A stretch of 64,000 nucleotides of DNA, taken from positions 186,001 through 250,000 of the forward strand of contig NZ_AXAY01000006.1 in assembly GCF_000473045.1 (NCBI RefSeq), given 5' to 3'. Origin of the DNA: Bradyrhizobium sp. WSM3983 (GTDB taxonomy: Bacteria > Pseudomonadota > Alphaproteobacteria > Rhizobiales > Xanthobacteraceae). Numbering within the stretch: the stretch's first letter is position 1; every line of letters begins with the position of its first letter. Below the pieces are notes generated by a model. It did no database searches, had not been told where the DNA came from, and saw only the letters and a list, made by a program, of their open reading frames with translations. Positions 33,394-42,365 of the stretch are shown piece after piece. The position numbers and the translations under genes are program-made.

Positions 33394-34710
33394 ATGGTTG
33401 CACCCCTGAAAGTGGGCATAGCGGGGCTCGGCACCGTGGGCGCCGAAGTTGTCCGTTTGATCGAAACGCAGGCGCGCGTGCTCGCGGGCCGCAGCGGCCG
33501 CGGCATTCGCGTTGTCGCCGTCACCGCGCGCTCGAAGGCCAAGAAGCGCAGCATCGATCTGCGCGGCGTCGAATGGGCCAAGGATCCGATGGCGCTCGCC
33601 ACGCATCCCGGCATCGACTGTTTTGTCGAGCTGATGGGCGGCGCCGGCGATCCCGCGCTGTCGGCGGTCGAAGCTGCGTTGAGCGCCGGCAAGTCCGTCG
33701 TCACCGCCAACAAGGCGCTGCTCGCCAAGCACGGTCTGAAGCTTGCCAAGGCCGCCGAAAAGCATGGCGGTGCGCTGAATTTCGAGGCAGCCGTCGGCGC
33801 CGCGATCCCTGTCATCAAGACGTTACGCGAAGGTCTTGCGGGAACCGGCATCGATCGCGTCTACGGCATCCTCAACGGCACCTGCAATTACATCCTGACC
33901 CGGATGGAGCAGGAGGGCCTGTCTTTCGCCGAGTGCCTCAAGGACGCGCAGCGGCTCGGCTATGCCGAGGCCGATCCGTCCTTCGATGTCGACGGCCACG
34001 ACACCGCGCAGAAACTCGCCATTCTTGCCAGCCTGGCATTCGGCACGAAAGTTGCTCAAAGCGCGGTGTATGTCGAAGGTATCTCCTCCATCGCGCCGGA
34101 AGATCTGCGCGCCGCTGACGATCTCGGTTACCGGCTCAAGCTGCTCGGCGTTGCCGTTCGCACCGCCACGGGCATCGAGCAGCGTGTGCATCCGACCATG
34201 GTTCCAAAAACCTCCTCGATCGCGCAGGTGATGGGTGTCACCAATGCGGTCACCATCGATGGCGAGGGCATTCCGCCGATCACGCTGGTCGGTCCCGGCG
34301 CCGGCGGTGCTGCGACCGCATCCGCCGTCGTCGCCGATATCGCCGATGTTGCGCGCGGCATCCGCGCCAATCCATTCGGCCGGCCGATCGCGCAGCTGCA
34401 CGACACCAAGAAGGCGCCGATGGAGCGGCACGAGGGCGGCTACTACATCCGCCTTCTGGCGCGCGATTTCCCGGGCACCGCGGCTGCGATCGCAACCCGG
34501 CTCGCCGAGCAGAAAATTTCGATCGAGTCGATCGTGCAGCGCCATCCCAATGGCGGCGCTGCGTCCCCCGATGGCAAGGCGGTCCCAGTGCCCGTCATCC
34601 TGATCACCTATGCCACGCATGAGGACGCGGTGCGCCGCGCGCTCGCCGCCGTGCAGAAGGACAAAGTGATCAGCGGGCGGCCGCAAGTCATCAGGATCGA
34701 GAAGAACTAA
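33394..34710 (+). CDS. hom: Homoserine dehydrogenase
   Basis: NAD(P)-dependent reduction of aspartate semialdehyde to homoserine, the branch point to threonine and methionine. The 438-residue product has the Rossmann loop GIAGLGTVGAEV, the catalytic domain with NGTCNYILTRMEQEGLSF and EADPSFDVDGHDTAQKL, and a C-terminal ACT domain (about 355-430) starting YYIRLLARDFPGTAAAIA, which usually gives threonine feedback inhibition. It is in series with the aminotransferase and glpX. Confidence 0.96.
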   Translation: MVAPLKVGIAGLGTVGAEVVRLIETQARVLAGRSGRGIRVVAVTARSKAKKRSIDLRGVEWAKDPMALATHPGIDCFVELMGGAGDPALSAVEAALSAGKSVVTANKALLAKHGLKLAKAAEKHGGALNFEAAVGAAIPVIKTLREGLAGTGIDRVYGILNGTCNYILTRMEQEGLSFAECLKDAQRLGYAEADPSFDVDGHDTAQKLAILASLAFGTKVAQSAVYVEGISSIAPEDLRAADDLGYRLKLLGVAVRTATGIEQRVHPTMVPKTSSIAQVMGVTNAVTIDGEGIPPITLVGPGAGGAATASAVVADIADVARGIRANPFGRPIAQLHDTKKAPMERHEGGYYIRLLARDFPGTAAAIATRLAEQKISIESIVQRHPNGGAASPDGKAVPVPVILITYATHEDAVRRALAAVQKDKVISGRPQVIRIEKN

Positions 34711-34757
34711 AGCATGACCCGGAAAAGTGTGAAGCGGTTTTCCGATAAGGTCATGCT
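34711..34757. repeat. Short palindromic intergenic repeat after hom
   Basis: AGCATGACC (34711-34719) pairs with GGTCATGCT (34749-34757), and inner CGGAAAA (34720-34726) with TTTTCCG (34738-34744). This two-part palindrome is a very common intergenic hairpin form in Bradyrhizobium. It starts directly after the hom stop codon and could act as a terminator or RNA stabiliser. A lone half-like arm occurs at about 37230-37250. Confidence 0.8.
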
Positions 34758-34847
34758 CAAATAATGACACGGTTCGAACGAACTGTGGGTGTTACGAGTT
34801 GATGCGGACGGAGATGTCCGTCCCAAACGTTTCGAAGGAGTGAGCCG

Positions 34848-35849
34848 ATGTCGACCCATATTTCAGTGCCGCCGCATGCGCTGCTCGAACGCATTCTCAC
34901 GCTGGAGATCGTGCGCGTGACGGAGCGGGCGGCGGTGTCGTCGGCGCGGCTGCGCGGGCACGGGCAGGAGAAGGCCGCCGACCAGGCTGCCGTCGATGCC
35001 ATGCGTCGCGAGCTCAACAAGCTGCCGATCCAGGGTACCATCGTGATCGGCGAGGGCGAGCGCGACGAGGCGCCGATGCTCTTCATCGGCGAGAAGGTTG
35101 GCATGAACGCCGGCCCGGAAGTCGATATCGCGGTCGACCCGCTCGAAGGCACCACGCTGTGCGCCAAGAACATGCCGGGCTCGATCGCCACCATGGCGAT
35201 GGCCGACGGCGGCACGCTGCTGCACGCCCCCGACGTCTACATGCAGAAGCTCGCGATCGGTCCGGGCTACGACAAGGGCGTCGTCGAACTCGATGCGACA
35301 CCGGCCGACAACGTCCACCGCCTTGCCAAGGCCAAGGGTGTCAAGCCTGATGGCATCACGGTGCTGGTGCTCGACCGTCCGCGCCATGCCAGCATCATCG
35401 AGAGCGTGCGCTCGACGGGAGCTGCCGTGCGCCTGATCACCGACGGCGACGTCGCCGGCGTGATCCACTGCGCCGATCCCGATAACACCGGCGTCGACAT
35501 GTATCTCGGCACCGGCGGTGCGCCGGAAGGCGTGCTCGCGGCAGTGGCGCTGCGTTGCATCGGCGGCCAGATGCAGTGCCGCCTGATCCTCGATTCCGAC
35601 GAGAAGCGCGAGCGCGCCGCCAAGATGGGCGTCAACGATCCCAAGATGATCTACGGCATCGAGGACATGGCGCGCGGCGACTGCCTGTTCGCGGCCACCG
35701 GCGTCACCACGGGCTCGCTGCTCTCGGGCGTCAAGTTCCGCAAGGACGGCGTGATCGAGACCGAGACAGTGGTGATGCGCTCCGTCACCGGCACCGTGCG
35801 CTACATCAAGGCCGAGCACCGCGAGCTCGCGAAGTTCCATTTGGATTGA
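34848..35849 (+). CDS. glpX: Fructose-1,6-bisphosphatase class II (GlpX)
   Basis: Dephosphorylates fructose 1,6-bisphosphate in gluconeogenesis (and possibly sedoheptulose bisphosphate). The 333-residue product has the lithium-sensitive phosphatase core: GTIVIGEGERDEAPMLFIGE and VDIAVDPLEGTTLCA with metal-binding acidic residues, and ITDGDVAGVI. AAGGAG lies ahead of the ATG. It follows hom after the palindromic repeat. In many alphaproteobacteria recJ comes next; here recJ is 24 kb further on. Confidence 0.96.
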   Translation: MSTHISVPPHALLERILTLEIVRVTERAAVSSARLRGHGQEKAADQAAVDAMRRELNKLPIQGTIVIGEGERDEAPMLFIGEKVGMNAGPEVDIAVDPLEGTTLCAKNMPGSIATMAMADGGTLLHAPDVYMQKLAIGPGYDKGVVELDATPADNVHRLAKAKGVKPDGITVLVLDRPRHASIIESVRSTGAAVRLITDGDVAGVIHCADPDNTGVDMYLGTGGAPEGVLAAVALRCIGGQMQCRLILDSDEKRERAAKMGVNDPKMIYGIEDMARGDCLFAATGVTTGSLLSGVKFRKDGVIETETVVMRSVTGTVRYIKAEHRELAKFHLD

Positions 35850-35945
35850 CGCCGCGACTATCCCACGAGAGATCATTTGGCTGGTGCCGCCCGGCGCCCG
35901 CCGCGGGTGGACTATGAATGGGCATCTAATCCATCGAGTGTCCGG

Positions 35946-37139
35946 TTACGGGCTGCGGAGCGGCGCCGGCGAAAACATGAACACATCACATAGAGTCAGA
36001 GCAAGCTTGACCGCCTCTTGAAGGCGGCCAACTTCCTGTGACCAAGGCAGGAGAAGAGACCTCGCGGATGCGGTGTCTCCGCTCGCGAGTGCACGGCGCG
36101 CGATCGTGTCCGCCTTGGCATAGGCGTCGGTCGTGAGCATTCCAGATAGCGCGCTCGAAAGGCCGTTATCGAAGCTCTCGAGGCGAACTTCCGAAACGTA
36201 ATGATCTGGCCTTAGCCTGATCTGATTTTCGGCCTGTGCCGGATCGAAAAGCCCGACTTTGCCCAACATGACCAGCAGTGGATGATGCCGGGCGATCGAG
36301 GTAGGAATGATCTCGTAAGTCTTGAGCCTCTTGGATCGGTCCTGAACAGATGAGAATGAAATGACCGGCCCGATGTTGAAGCGCGAGTTGCGGTAGAGCA
36401 CGCCAACACGATGATCGACCTCGGTGTCGGCCTCAAACACCGCGCCGCTCTTGATCTCGGTGTCGAGGCCGTTTGCGATAAGATATGACGAAAGCTGGGC
36501 AACGCGGACGGTGACAACGTGCTCATCAAGCCCATCCACCTCAAATTCGATCTCGCGTCCCGTGAATGCTGACAATCCTACCGTGTAGGCTCCGATGGTC
36601 TCGCCGGAACGGTACGGAACGATTTCCATCCACAGACTGTACGGGTGATCTGGAAACGGATCGAACGAGCGGCGCGACTGCTCCAACCACGCCTCGGGAG
36701 AGCGGCCAACTTTTCCACACCAGACGACGCCGAGACAGCCTTGCAGCGCTTCGAGCACGCCGCCGACAAAGGCCGTCGTGAGGCGCGTACTCTCGTCGAA
36801 CGAAAGCGCTTTCGTCTCTGCATTGTTTTCGGCGGAGCCCATCGCCGAGATCACGAGGTGCGCGCGATGGCGTCCGTCGGCGTCGAAAGGTTCGGGCCAT
36901 ACCCAGGAGGCATGCCGCCACAATTGCTGATCGAAGGGCATGGGCGCAGGCATCAAGAGGATGGTCATAAGATGATCATCGGCGCGGATGAACATCGGAC
37001 CGTCCGTGTCGTTACTTCGTGCAACTGGGCTGCGATCCCACCTTTTGCCGGGATGACGCACGCGTAAGGTCTCGATCAAGGCTGCCTCATCCGGGAGGCC
37101 GGCATTCTCGAGTAATACAAATGCAACAGGGATGGTCAT
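35946..37139 (-). CDS. DUF4261-type protein
   Basis: A 397-residue soluble protein that resembles DUF4261 proteins: an N-terminal part with MTILLMPAPMPFDQQLW and RHRAHLVISAMGS, a central GVVWCGKVG, then GAYTVGLSAFTGREIEFEVDG and YLIANGLDTEIKSGAVFEAD. The last ~130 residues are an extra segment. Codon use looks less GC-biased than in neighbours, which fits an acquired gene. Function unknown; no partner is adjacent. The following gap 37140-37303 holds only a possible half-repeat arm. Confidence 0.7.
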   Translation of the reverse strand: MTIPVAFVLLENAGLPDEAALIETLRVRHPGKRWDRSPVARSNDTDGPMFIRADDHLMTILLMPAPMPFDQQLWRHASWVWPEPFDADGRHRAHLVISAMGSAENNAETKALSFDESTRLTTAFVGGVLEALQGCLGVVWCGKVGRSPEAWLEQSRRSFDPFPDHPYSLWMEIVPYRSGETIGAYTVGLSAFTGREIEFEVDGLDEHVVTVRVAQLSSYLIANGLDTEIKSGAVFEADTEVDHRVGVLYRNSRFNIGPVISFSSVQDRSKRLKTYEIIPTSIARHHPLLVMLGKVGLFDPAQAENQIRLRPDHYVSEVRLESFDNGLSSALSGMLTTDAYAKADTIARRALASGDTASARSLLLPWSQEVGRLQEAVKLALTLCDVFMFSPAPLRSP

Positions 37140-37303
37140 GGCAGATGCGCTTGCACCCCGATCGGTTGAGGCCGGTCATCTCGCCCGTCTCAGGCGTGCT
37201 TGATGTGGCGGGCCAGCGCTATTGTTGCACGGAAAGGATCATGCTTTAAAGCCCTCGATCTGAGCGGAGCCAACCGGGGCGCGAGAACTCAACGGAGCAA
37301 TGC

Positions 37304-38032
37304 ATGACCACAAATTCCGATCTCTCCGCCGTCAAAGCCCTCGTCTTCGACGTGTTCGGCACCGTCGTCGACTGGCGCACCAGCCTGATCACCGACTTCA
37401 TGTGGTGGGGGAAGGGCCGCGGCATCAGCGCCGACTGGACCGCGCTGGTCGACGGCTGGCGCGGCATGTACATGGCTTCGATGGATGACGTGCGCCAGCA
37501 CCCCGAGCGCGGCTACATCATGTTGGATAATCTGCACCGCCGCTCGTTGGAAAGGCTGGTCGAGAAGTTTGCGATCAAGGGCCTCACCGAAGCCGATCTC
37601 GATCATCTCAACAAGGGCTGGCACCGCCTCAACCCCTGGCCGGACAGCGTCGCCGGCCTGACCCGGCTGAAGACGAAATTCGTGATCTCGCCGCTGTCGA
37701 ACGGCAACGTCGCGCTGCTCACCAACATGGCGAAATTCGCAGGGCTGCCGTGGGACCTCGTGATGTCGGCCGAGCTGTTCGAGCACTACAAGCCCGATCC
37801 CGAAACCTATCTCGGCGCCGCAAAGCTGCTTGGCCTCAAGCCGGAGCAGGTGATGATGGTCGCCGCGCACAATGGCGATCTCGCCGCCGCGCAGAAGTAC
37901 GGCTTGAAGACCGCCTTCGTCGCGCGGCCGACCGAGTATGGCCCGTTGCAGAAGGTTGATTTCGAAGCCACCGGCAATTGGGACATCGTCGCCAAGGATT
38001 TTGGCGGCATCGCCGACAGGTTGGGGTGCTAG
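37304..38032 (+). CDS. Haloacid dehalogenase, type II (HAD superfamily)
   Basis: A 242-residue HAD hydrolase of the L-2-haloacid dehalogenase class. Motif I is FDVFGTVVDWR with the nucleophile Asp (D16), motif II SPLSNGN, motif III Lys in HYKPDPETY and motif IV AAHNGDLAAA. These enzymes release halide from 2-haloalkanoates, though many relatives act on other substrates. ACGGAG precedes the ATG. It is convergent with the serine hydrolase at 38084. Confidence 0.9.
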   Translation: MTTNSDLSAVKALVFDVFGTVVDWRTSLITDFMWWGKGRGISADWTALVDGWRGMYMASMDDVRQHPERGYIMLDNLHRRSLERLVEKFAIKGLTEADLDHLNKGWHRLNPWPDSVAGLTRLKTKFVISPLSNGNVALLTNMAKFAGLPWDLVMSAELFEHYKPDPETYLGAAKLLGLKPEQVMMVAAHNGDLAAAQKYGLKTAFVARPTEYGPLQKVDFEATGNWDIVAKDFGGIADRLGC

Positions 38033-38083
38033 CCAAAGCGGGCGAGCCATGGCGTTCCCTCGGAGACAAAACGACCGCTTATG

Positions 38084-40027
38084 TCATTGAACGAGCGTGC
38101 CGCGCTGCTCCCATGGTCCCGGGTTGAGAACCGCGCCGTTGACCTTGCCTGCAGCATCACGAACGAACGCGATCCGCGTATGATCGCCACCCTCGACGTA
38201 GAATTCATCCCTTGAAAGAGCCGCCACAGGCGTCGGCTCGCCCTTGTCGAAATCCAGGATCGACCAGGCGCCCGCTGCCTCGACGACGAGCCTGCCGTCC
38301 GTGATGCGGATTCGAAGCGCGACACTGTGCGAGGGGACCGCCTCTCGGGCAAAGGCGACAACGACCGGATCGCTCTGCGTCTCGCGGATGATTTTGAGCT
38401 TGATCTTGGCGTTGACCGGACCTGGAATCCGGCGAAGTGCCGCTTCCAGGGTCAGGCCCCGGATCGAGGCGTCGTCGATGGCTGTGATGAGGTCTCCCGC
38501 CAGAACGCCCGCTCTGGCGGCGGGGCCTCCTTCAACTGGTCTGATCACCCTGAGGCCATCGGTCTCCACGGCAACGGACTTGAGGCCGATCCAGCCGTTA
38601 CCGTCGGCGACCAATATCTGTCGGTCCAGCGAACTTGCGGATCCGCCGAAATCGTAACGCCCGACATAGTCGGTAAGCGGGGCGGGGTTCGATGGCTGCG
38701 ACGTAGGTGGCGCGGCGACTTCAGGAACCTTCAACGCTGCATAGGGCAGGCGCCGGATGGCGTTGAAATAGAAACCGTTGTCCCTGTACTGCGGCCGCTG
38801 CATCAGCAACAGGAGGATCAGCTTCTGCGCGGGATCGACTGAGAAAAACGTACCCCAGCTTCCCTGCCAGTTGAAGCTGCCGACCGCGCCTGGGATCATG
38901 CTGAAATCCGGATTGGTGCGAATGGCGAAGCCGAGCCCCCAACCGGTCCCAAAAGCGGGACCGGCTTCGTGTCCCGCGACGTGCATGTCCGATGGCAGCG
39001 AGTTCGTCATCATCAGCCGGACCGTTTCGGGTCTCAAAATGCGCGCCCCGTCAAGCTCGCCCTCGTTGAGCAGCATCTGGCAGAAACGCAGGAGATCAGG
39101 AGCCGTCGAAACGATCCCTCCGCCGCCCGAAAAGAACGTTGGCGGCTTCGTGACGTCCCCATCCGAAAGAGGTGCGGACTGTGCGCCCGGTACGGCGACG
39201 AGACGGGCGAGTTTGTCTTCCGGCACATAGAAGCCGGTGTCGACCATATGAAGCGGCGCGAACAGGCGGCTTTGCAGAAACTGGTCGAATGTCTGGCCCG
39301 ACACGACTTCAATCACACGTCCGAGAACATCGTAACCGATCGCATACTCCCAGACTTCGCCCGGCTGGTGCAGAAGCGGGAGTGTGCCGAGGCTTGCGAC
39401 GAAGGAAGCGATGGGCTTGTCGCGTCGGAACGGCGCCCTGGCACCGTAAAGCACGTGTATCGCAGTATTGCCAAATCCGGGATCGGCATAGTCAGCCATC
39501 GCATAAACGAGGCCGGACGTGTTGCGCAGGAGATCCCGAATGGTCATCGCCCGCTTCGCCGGTTCAAAAATCTTCCGCGCAAGATCCGAGAGGATCGGAT
39601 CCCCCGTGACCGGATCCTTTTTGACGACCTGCATATCGCTTAGCTCCGGCAAATATTGCGCCACGGGCGCGTCGAGGTCGAGCTTGCCTTCGTCGACCAG
39701 CATCATGGTCGCGACGCTGGTGATTTGCTTGGACATCGAACCGATGCGAAAGATCGAATCCGTCCGCATCGGAATCGTTTTGTCGTGGTCCGCGAAGCCA
39801 ATGGGTTGCAGATAGGCGAGCTTGCCACCCCGGGCGACCGCAACGACAAAACCGGAAGGGTCGCCCTTTTTGGTCTGGGCCTCGAACCAGGAGGTCATGC
39901 GCGCCAATCGCCGCGCCGAAAAGCCGAGACCGTCGGGATCACCGACGGTCTGCAAATCGTCGGCATGGGCCACACCACCGAGACAAAGCATGAGCGCCGC
40001 CAAGCATGATGCCTGGATGAGTTTCAT
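38084..40027 (-). CDS. Exported beta-lactamase-family serine hydrolase with PDZ domain
   Basis: A 647-residue exported protein (signal peptide 1-22). Residues ~30-430 are a class C beta-lactamase/esterase-like domain with SxxK at S97-M-S-K100 and the Tyr motif EYAIGYDVLG. After a Pro-rich linker comes a DUF3471-like beta domain (TDYVGRYDFGG), within which a PDZ-like segment is placed (about 500-560: VIRPVEGGPAARAGVLAGDLITAIDD), before the final DFDKGEPTPVAALSRDEFY. It likely acts in the periplasm on an ester or peptide; antibiotic hydrolysis is not implied. ATG at 40027 gives the signal peptide. Confidence 0.88.
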   Translation of the reverse strand: MKLIQASCLAALMLCLGGVAHADDLQTVGDPDGLGFSARRLARMTSWFEAQTKKGDPSGFVVAVARGGKLAYLQPIGFADHDKTIPMRTDSIFRIGSMSKQITSVATMMLVDEGKLDLDAPVAQYLPELSDMQVVKKDPVTGDPILSDLARKIFEPAKRAMTIRDLLRNTSGLVYAMADYADPGFGNTAIHVLYGARAPFRRDKPIASFVASLGTLPLLHQPGEVWEYAIGYDVLGRVIEVVSGQTFDQFLQSRLFAPLHMVDTGFYVPEDKLARLVAVPGAQSAPLSDGDVTKPPTFFSGGGGIVSTAPDLLRFCQMLLNEGELDGARILRPETVRLMMTNSLPSDMHVAGHEAGPAFGTGWGLGFAIRTNPDFSMIPGAVGSFNWQGSWGTFFSVDPAQKLILLLLMQRPQYRDNGFYFNAIRRLPYAALKVPEVAAPPTSQPSNPAPLTDYVGRYDFGGSASSLDRQILVADGNGWIGLKSVAVETDGLRVIRPVEGGPAARAGVLAGDLITAIDDASIRGLTLEAALRRIPGPVNAKIKLKIIRETQSDPVVVAFAREAVPSHSVALRIRITDGRLVVEAAGAWSILDFDKGEPTPVAALSRDEFYVEGGDHTRIAFVRDAAGKVNGAVLNPGPWEQRGTLVQ

Positions 40028-40203
40028 GGGGAGCCTCTCAGACGATCCTAAAAGCCGCAGTCCCATATTGCGCCTCGGCAAGACCTGGCAATGACAGGGG
40101 GAGGAAAGCACCGCATCTGCTACGAGTTGTAACGTTATGTTTGATCACGGGTAATGTCAACGCCAGACAGCTTCTCCGCGAGGTCCATGTCGGCATCTTC
40201 TGA

Positions 40204-41136
40204 TCACAGCTCGGCGGCAAGCTGCGCCACCTGCTCGCGCAGCCAGCTGTGCGCCGGATCGTGATCGTAGGACGCATGCCATAGCAACGACACCGTGACC
40301 TCACGCAGCTCCATGGGGAGGGGGCTGAGGCTCAGCCCGAGTTCGGCGGCGAAGCGGCGCGCCAGTCGCGACTGCATGATGACGATGACGGGCGCGCGCG
40401 CGACCAGCCAGGGGACGGTCAGGAATCGAGGCGTCGTAAGCGCGATCGATCGGATCAGCCCGAGCTTGTCCAAGGCTTCGTCGACAATGCCGCGCACGCT
40501 GCGTCCGGGCCTCAGGCTGGTCAGCAAGTGGGGGAGCCGCACATAATCCTCAAGCGAGATCGGCGCTGTGATCCCCGTCTTCTCGGCATTGAACATGCAG
40601 ACATAGCTGTCGGTGAAGAGCTTGCGGCGCTTGTGGTGGACTTGGCCCTGCTGGAAGGCGTCATAGCCGATGGCAATATCCATCTCATCTGAATCGAGAT
40701 CATCGAGCAGCCGCGAGGCATCGAAATTGTAGAGCCTGAGGTGAATGCCGGGTGCGACCTCGCGCATGCGCGCGAGCAGCGCCGGCATGAACAGGATTTC
40801 CATGCTGTCCGGCAGTCCGAACCTGAAGGTCCGCACCGCCGTCGCGGGATCGAACGGCTGCTCGCGCGATACGAGCGCCTCGACCTGCGCCAGCATGGCC
40901 TGCACCGGATCGAGGAGGATCGCCGCACGTGGCGTGAGGCGCATCCCTGTAGGCCCCCGCGTCAGCAGTTCGTCGGAGAACAACTCCCGCAGGCGCGCGA
41001 GGTTATGGCTCATCGCCGATTGGCCGATGCCGACGCGGGCAGCCGCCCGCGTGACGCTTCGTTCGGTCAGCAGCGCACTGAGATGCACAAGCAAGTTCAA
41101 GTCGACGCGACCGAGATTGACAGTATCGATACCCAT
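40204..41136 (-). CDS. LysR-family regulator (NodD-like)
   Basis: A 310-residue LysR regulator. The N-terminal helix-turn-helix reads NLGRVDLNLLVHLSALLTERSVTRAAARVGIGQSAMSHNLARLRELFSDELL, and the substrate domain ends with the WHxxxxxDPAHSWLRE pattern of the NodD-like branch. ATG at 41136 has GGGGT ahead; earlier in-frame starts at 41148 and 41190 are possible. It is divergent from the small exported protein at 41239. TTGATCAA at 41153-41160 in the gap could be part of a LysR operator. Confidence 0.92.
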   Translation of the reverse strand: MGIDTVNLGRVDLNLLVHLSALLTERSVTRAAARVGIGQSAMSHNLARLRELFSDELLTRGPTGMRLTPRAAILLDPVQAMLAQVEALVSREQPFDPATAVRTFRFGLPDSMEILFMPALLARMREVAPGIHLRLYNFDASRLLDDLDSDEMDIAIGYDAFQQGQVHHKRRKLFTDSYVCMFNAEKTGITAPISLEDYVRLPHLLTSLRPGRSVRGIVDEALDKLGLIRSIALTTPRFLTVPWLVARAPVIVIMQSRLARRFAAELGLSLSPLPMELREVTVSLLWHASYDHDPAHSWLREQVAQLAAEL

Positions 41137-41238
41137 TATCGACCCCATCTGTTTGATCAATAGACATAGGCCGACCATGTCCTGCCGCAAGAGAGCTGAC
41201 GAGCGTCCCGCTCATCGCCCAAGCCAACGGAGAGTCCT

Positions 41239-41565
41239 ATGTCGATCCGCAACACGCTTCTCGCCGCCGTCTTCACCATCGCCTCGTTTGGGGTCGCCCA
41301 CGCCAACGGCCTGCGGCCGATCGAGGCGAAGAGCATCGATCTCGGCGAAGTCTCCGGCGTCGCCTACTACACCGTCGAGCCTGATGGATTCCGCGTCGTC
41401 ACCACGCTTGCGCAGGGCGAGGCGGGCACCCCGATCCGCTTCGTGTCGGTGCTGGCGCCCGGCCAGCGCGTGGTTCTTTCGACACCGGCCCAGGCGAGTG
41501 CGCTCGAGATCAGCCGGAGCGGGGACACCCTGCTCGTCCGCAAGACCAGCGCGATCTCCAACTGA
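41239..41565 (+). CDS. Small exported protein of unknown function
   Basis: A 108-residue protein with a clear Sec signal peptide (1-22, ending VAHA) and an ~85-residue beta-rich mature part without cysteines. No family is recognised. It is divergent from the LysR gene and 16 bases before the SRPBCC-like gene, so LysR control of the pair is plausible. Confidence 0.7.
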   Translation: MSIRNTLLAAVFTIASFGVAHANGLRPIEAKSIDLGEVSGVAYYTVEPDGFRVVTTLAQGEAGTPIRFVSVLAPGQRVVLSTPAQASALEISRSGDTLLVRKTSAISN

Positions 41566-41581
41566 AATCCGGGAGCGAGAG

Positions 41582-42055
41582 ATGTCCACGATCCGCCTTC
41601 ATGCGACGACCACTCTAACACCCGAGCAGTATATCGCCGGGCTCACCGACTTCGGGCCCGGCCGCTCAAGATTCTTTGGCAACAGCGGCGATGAAGATCT
41701 CAGGATTCATCATCTCGGCCTCACCGATGCCGACGTGACGGAAGGCTCGCGAGGGATCTGGGAGCGGCTGCGTTACGACTGGTCCAATCCCAACCGCGTT
41801 GTCCTGACCACGACTGATTCCAACGTGTGGGGAGGCGCCTCGGGCCACATTTATACGTTTCTGCGCCGGACTGACGGCATGACCGACATCGACGTGGTTG
41901 TCGTCCGCGAGGGCAAGAATCTCAAAGGCTGGATTCTGGGCCTTGTACTCGGCAGCATCGGCAAAGGCGTTCTGGAGCGCGCGTTCGCAAACTCGGTCCA
42001 GGCACTCGAGCGACGGAATGTCGTTCCCGGGCGTTTTGACAAAGTAGCTGTTTAG
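41582..42055 (+). CDS. SRPBCC/polyketide-cyclase-like protein
   Basis: A 157-residue cytoplasmic protein. The N-terminal strand IRLHATTTLTPEQYIAGLTDFG and the pattern TEGSRGIWERLRYDWSNPNRVVLTTTDSNVWGGASGHIYTF resemble the SRPBCC (START-like) ligand-binding fold. ATG at 41582 has GGGAGCGAGAG just ahead; the longer in-frame ORF starting at 40745 runs antisense through the lysR gene and is not coding. Ligand unknown. Confidence 0.65.
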   Translation: MSTIRLHATTTLTPEQYIAGLTDFGPGRSRFFGNSGDEDLRIHHLGLTDADVTEGSRGIWERLRYDWSNPNRVVLTTTDSNVWGGASGHIYTFLRRTDGMTDIDVVVVREGKNLKGWILGLVLGSIGKGVLERAFANSVQALERRNVVPGRFDKVAV

Positions 42056-42183
42056 TCAAAAAGCCCAATCGGATTGCACTGAGTTCAATGTTCTCATTGA
42101 TCCGAACTACATATCGGATCATTGTTCGGCCAAACGGCAAATTGCACCGGGCGTGCGTGCTCGGTGGCAGCGGAGCGACGACA

Positions 42184-42309
42184 ATGCACCTCAGTTTTTT
42201 CGATCTGTTTCTGGCGTTCCTCGGATTGACCTTTGGAGTGCCCTCAGCGCTGCCCGGCGTGTTTTTTGGCAGCAAGGACAATCCCCGGCCCAGGTCGCAG
42301 GCGGACTGA
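42184..42309 (+). CDS. Possible small hydrophobic protein
   Basis: A 41-codon ORF with ATG at 42184 and GGAG about 8 bases upstream. It has one hydrophobic helix (FFDLFLAFLGLTFGV) followed by a short polar tail. No family is recognised. It lies in the 310-base gap before the TSUP gene, which otherwise shows nothing. Could be chance. Confidence 0.3.
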   Translation: MHLSFFDLFLAFLGLTFGVPSALPGVFFGSKDNPRPRSQAD

Positions 42310-42365
42310 ACGCGCTGTCCGGAGCATCGCGACGGATTGCACGTGACGAATTTGGAGGCAAGCAG

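Noticed and set aside
35946..37139. Immunity protein of a polymorphic toxin system
   Set aside because: DUF4261-type proteins might suggest this, but no toxin, VgrG, Hcp or similar gene is near. Function was left unknown.
38084..40027. Beta-lactam resistance gene
   Set aside because: The SxxK serine hydrolase with DUF3471/PDZ-type C-terminus belongs to a broad esterase/peptidase group; nothing indicates antibiotic hydrolysis.
40745..41581. N-terminal extension of the SRPBCC-like ORF
   Set aside because: It runs antisense to lysR and through the small exported protein gene. The ATG at 41582 with its own ribosome site is the true start.
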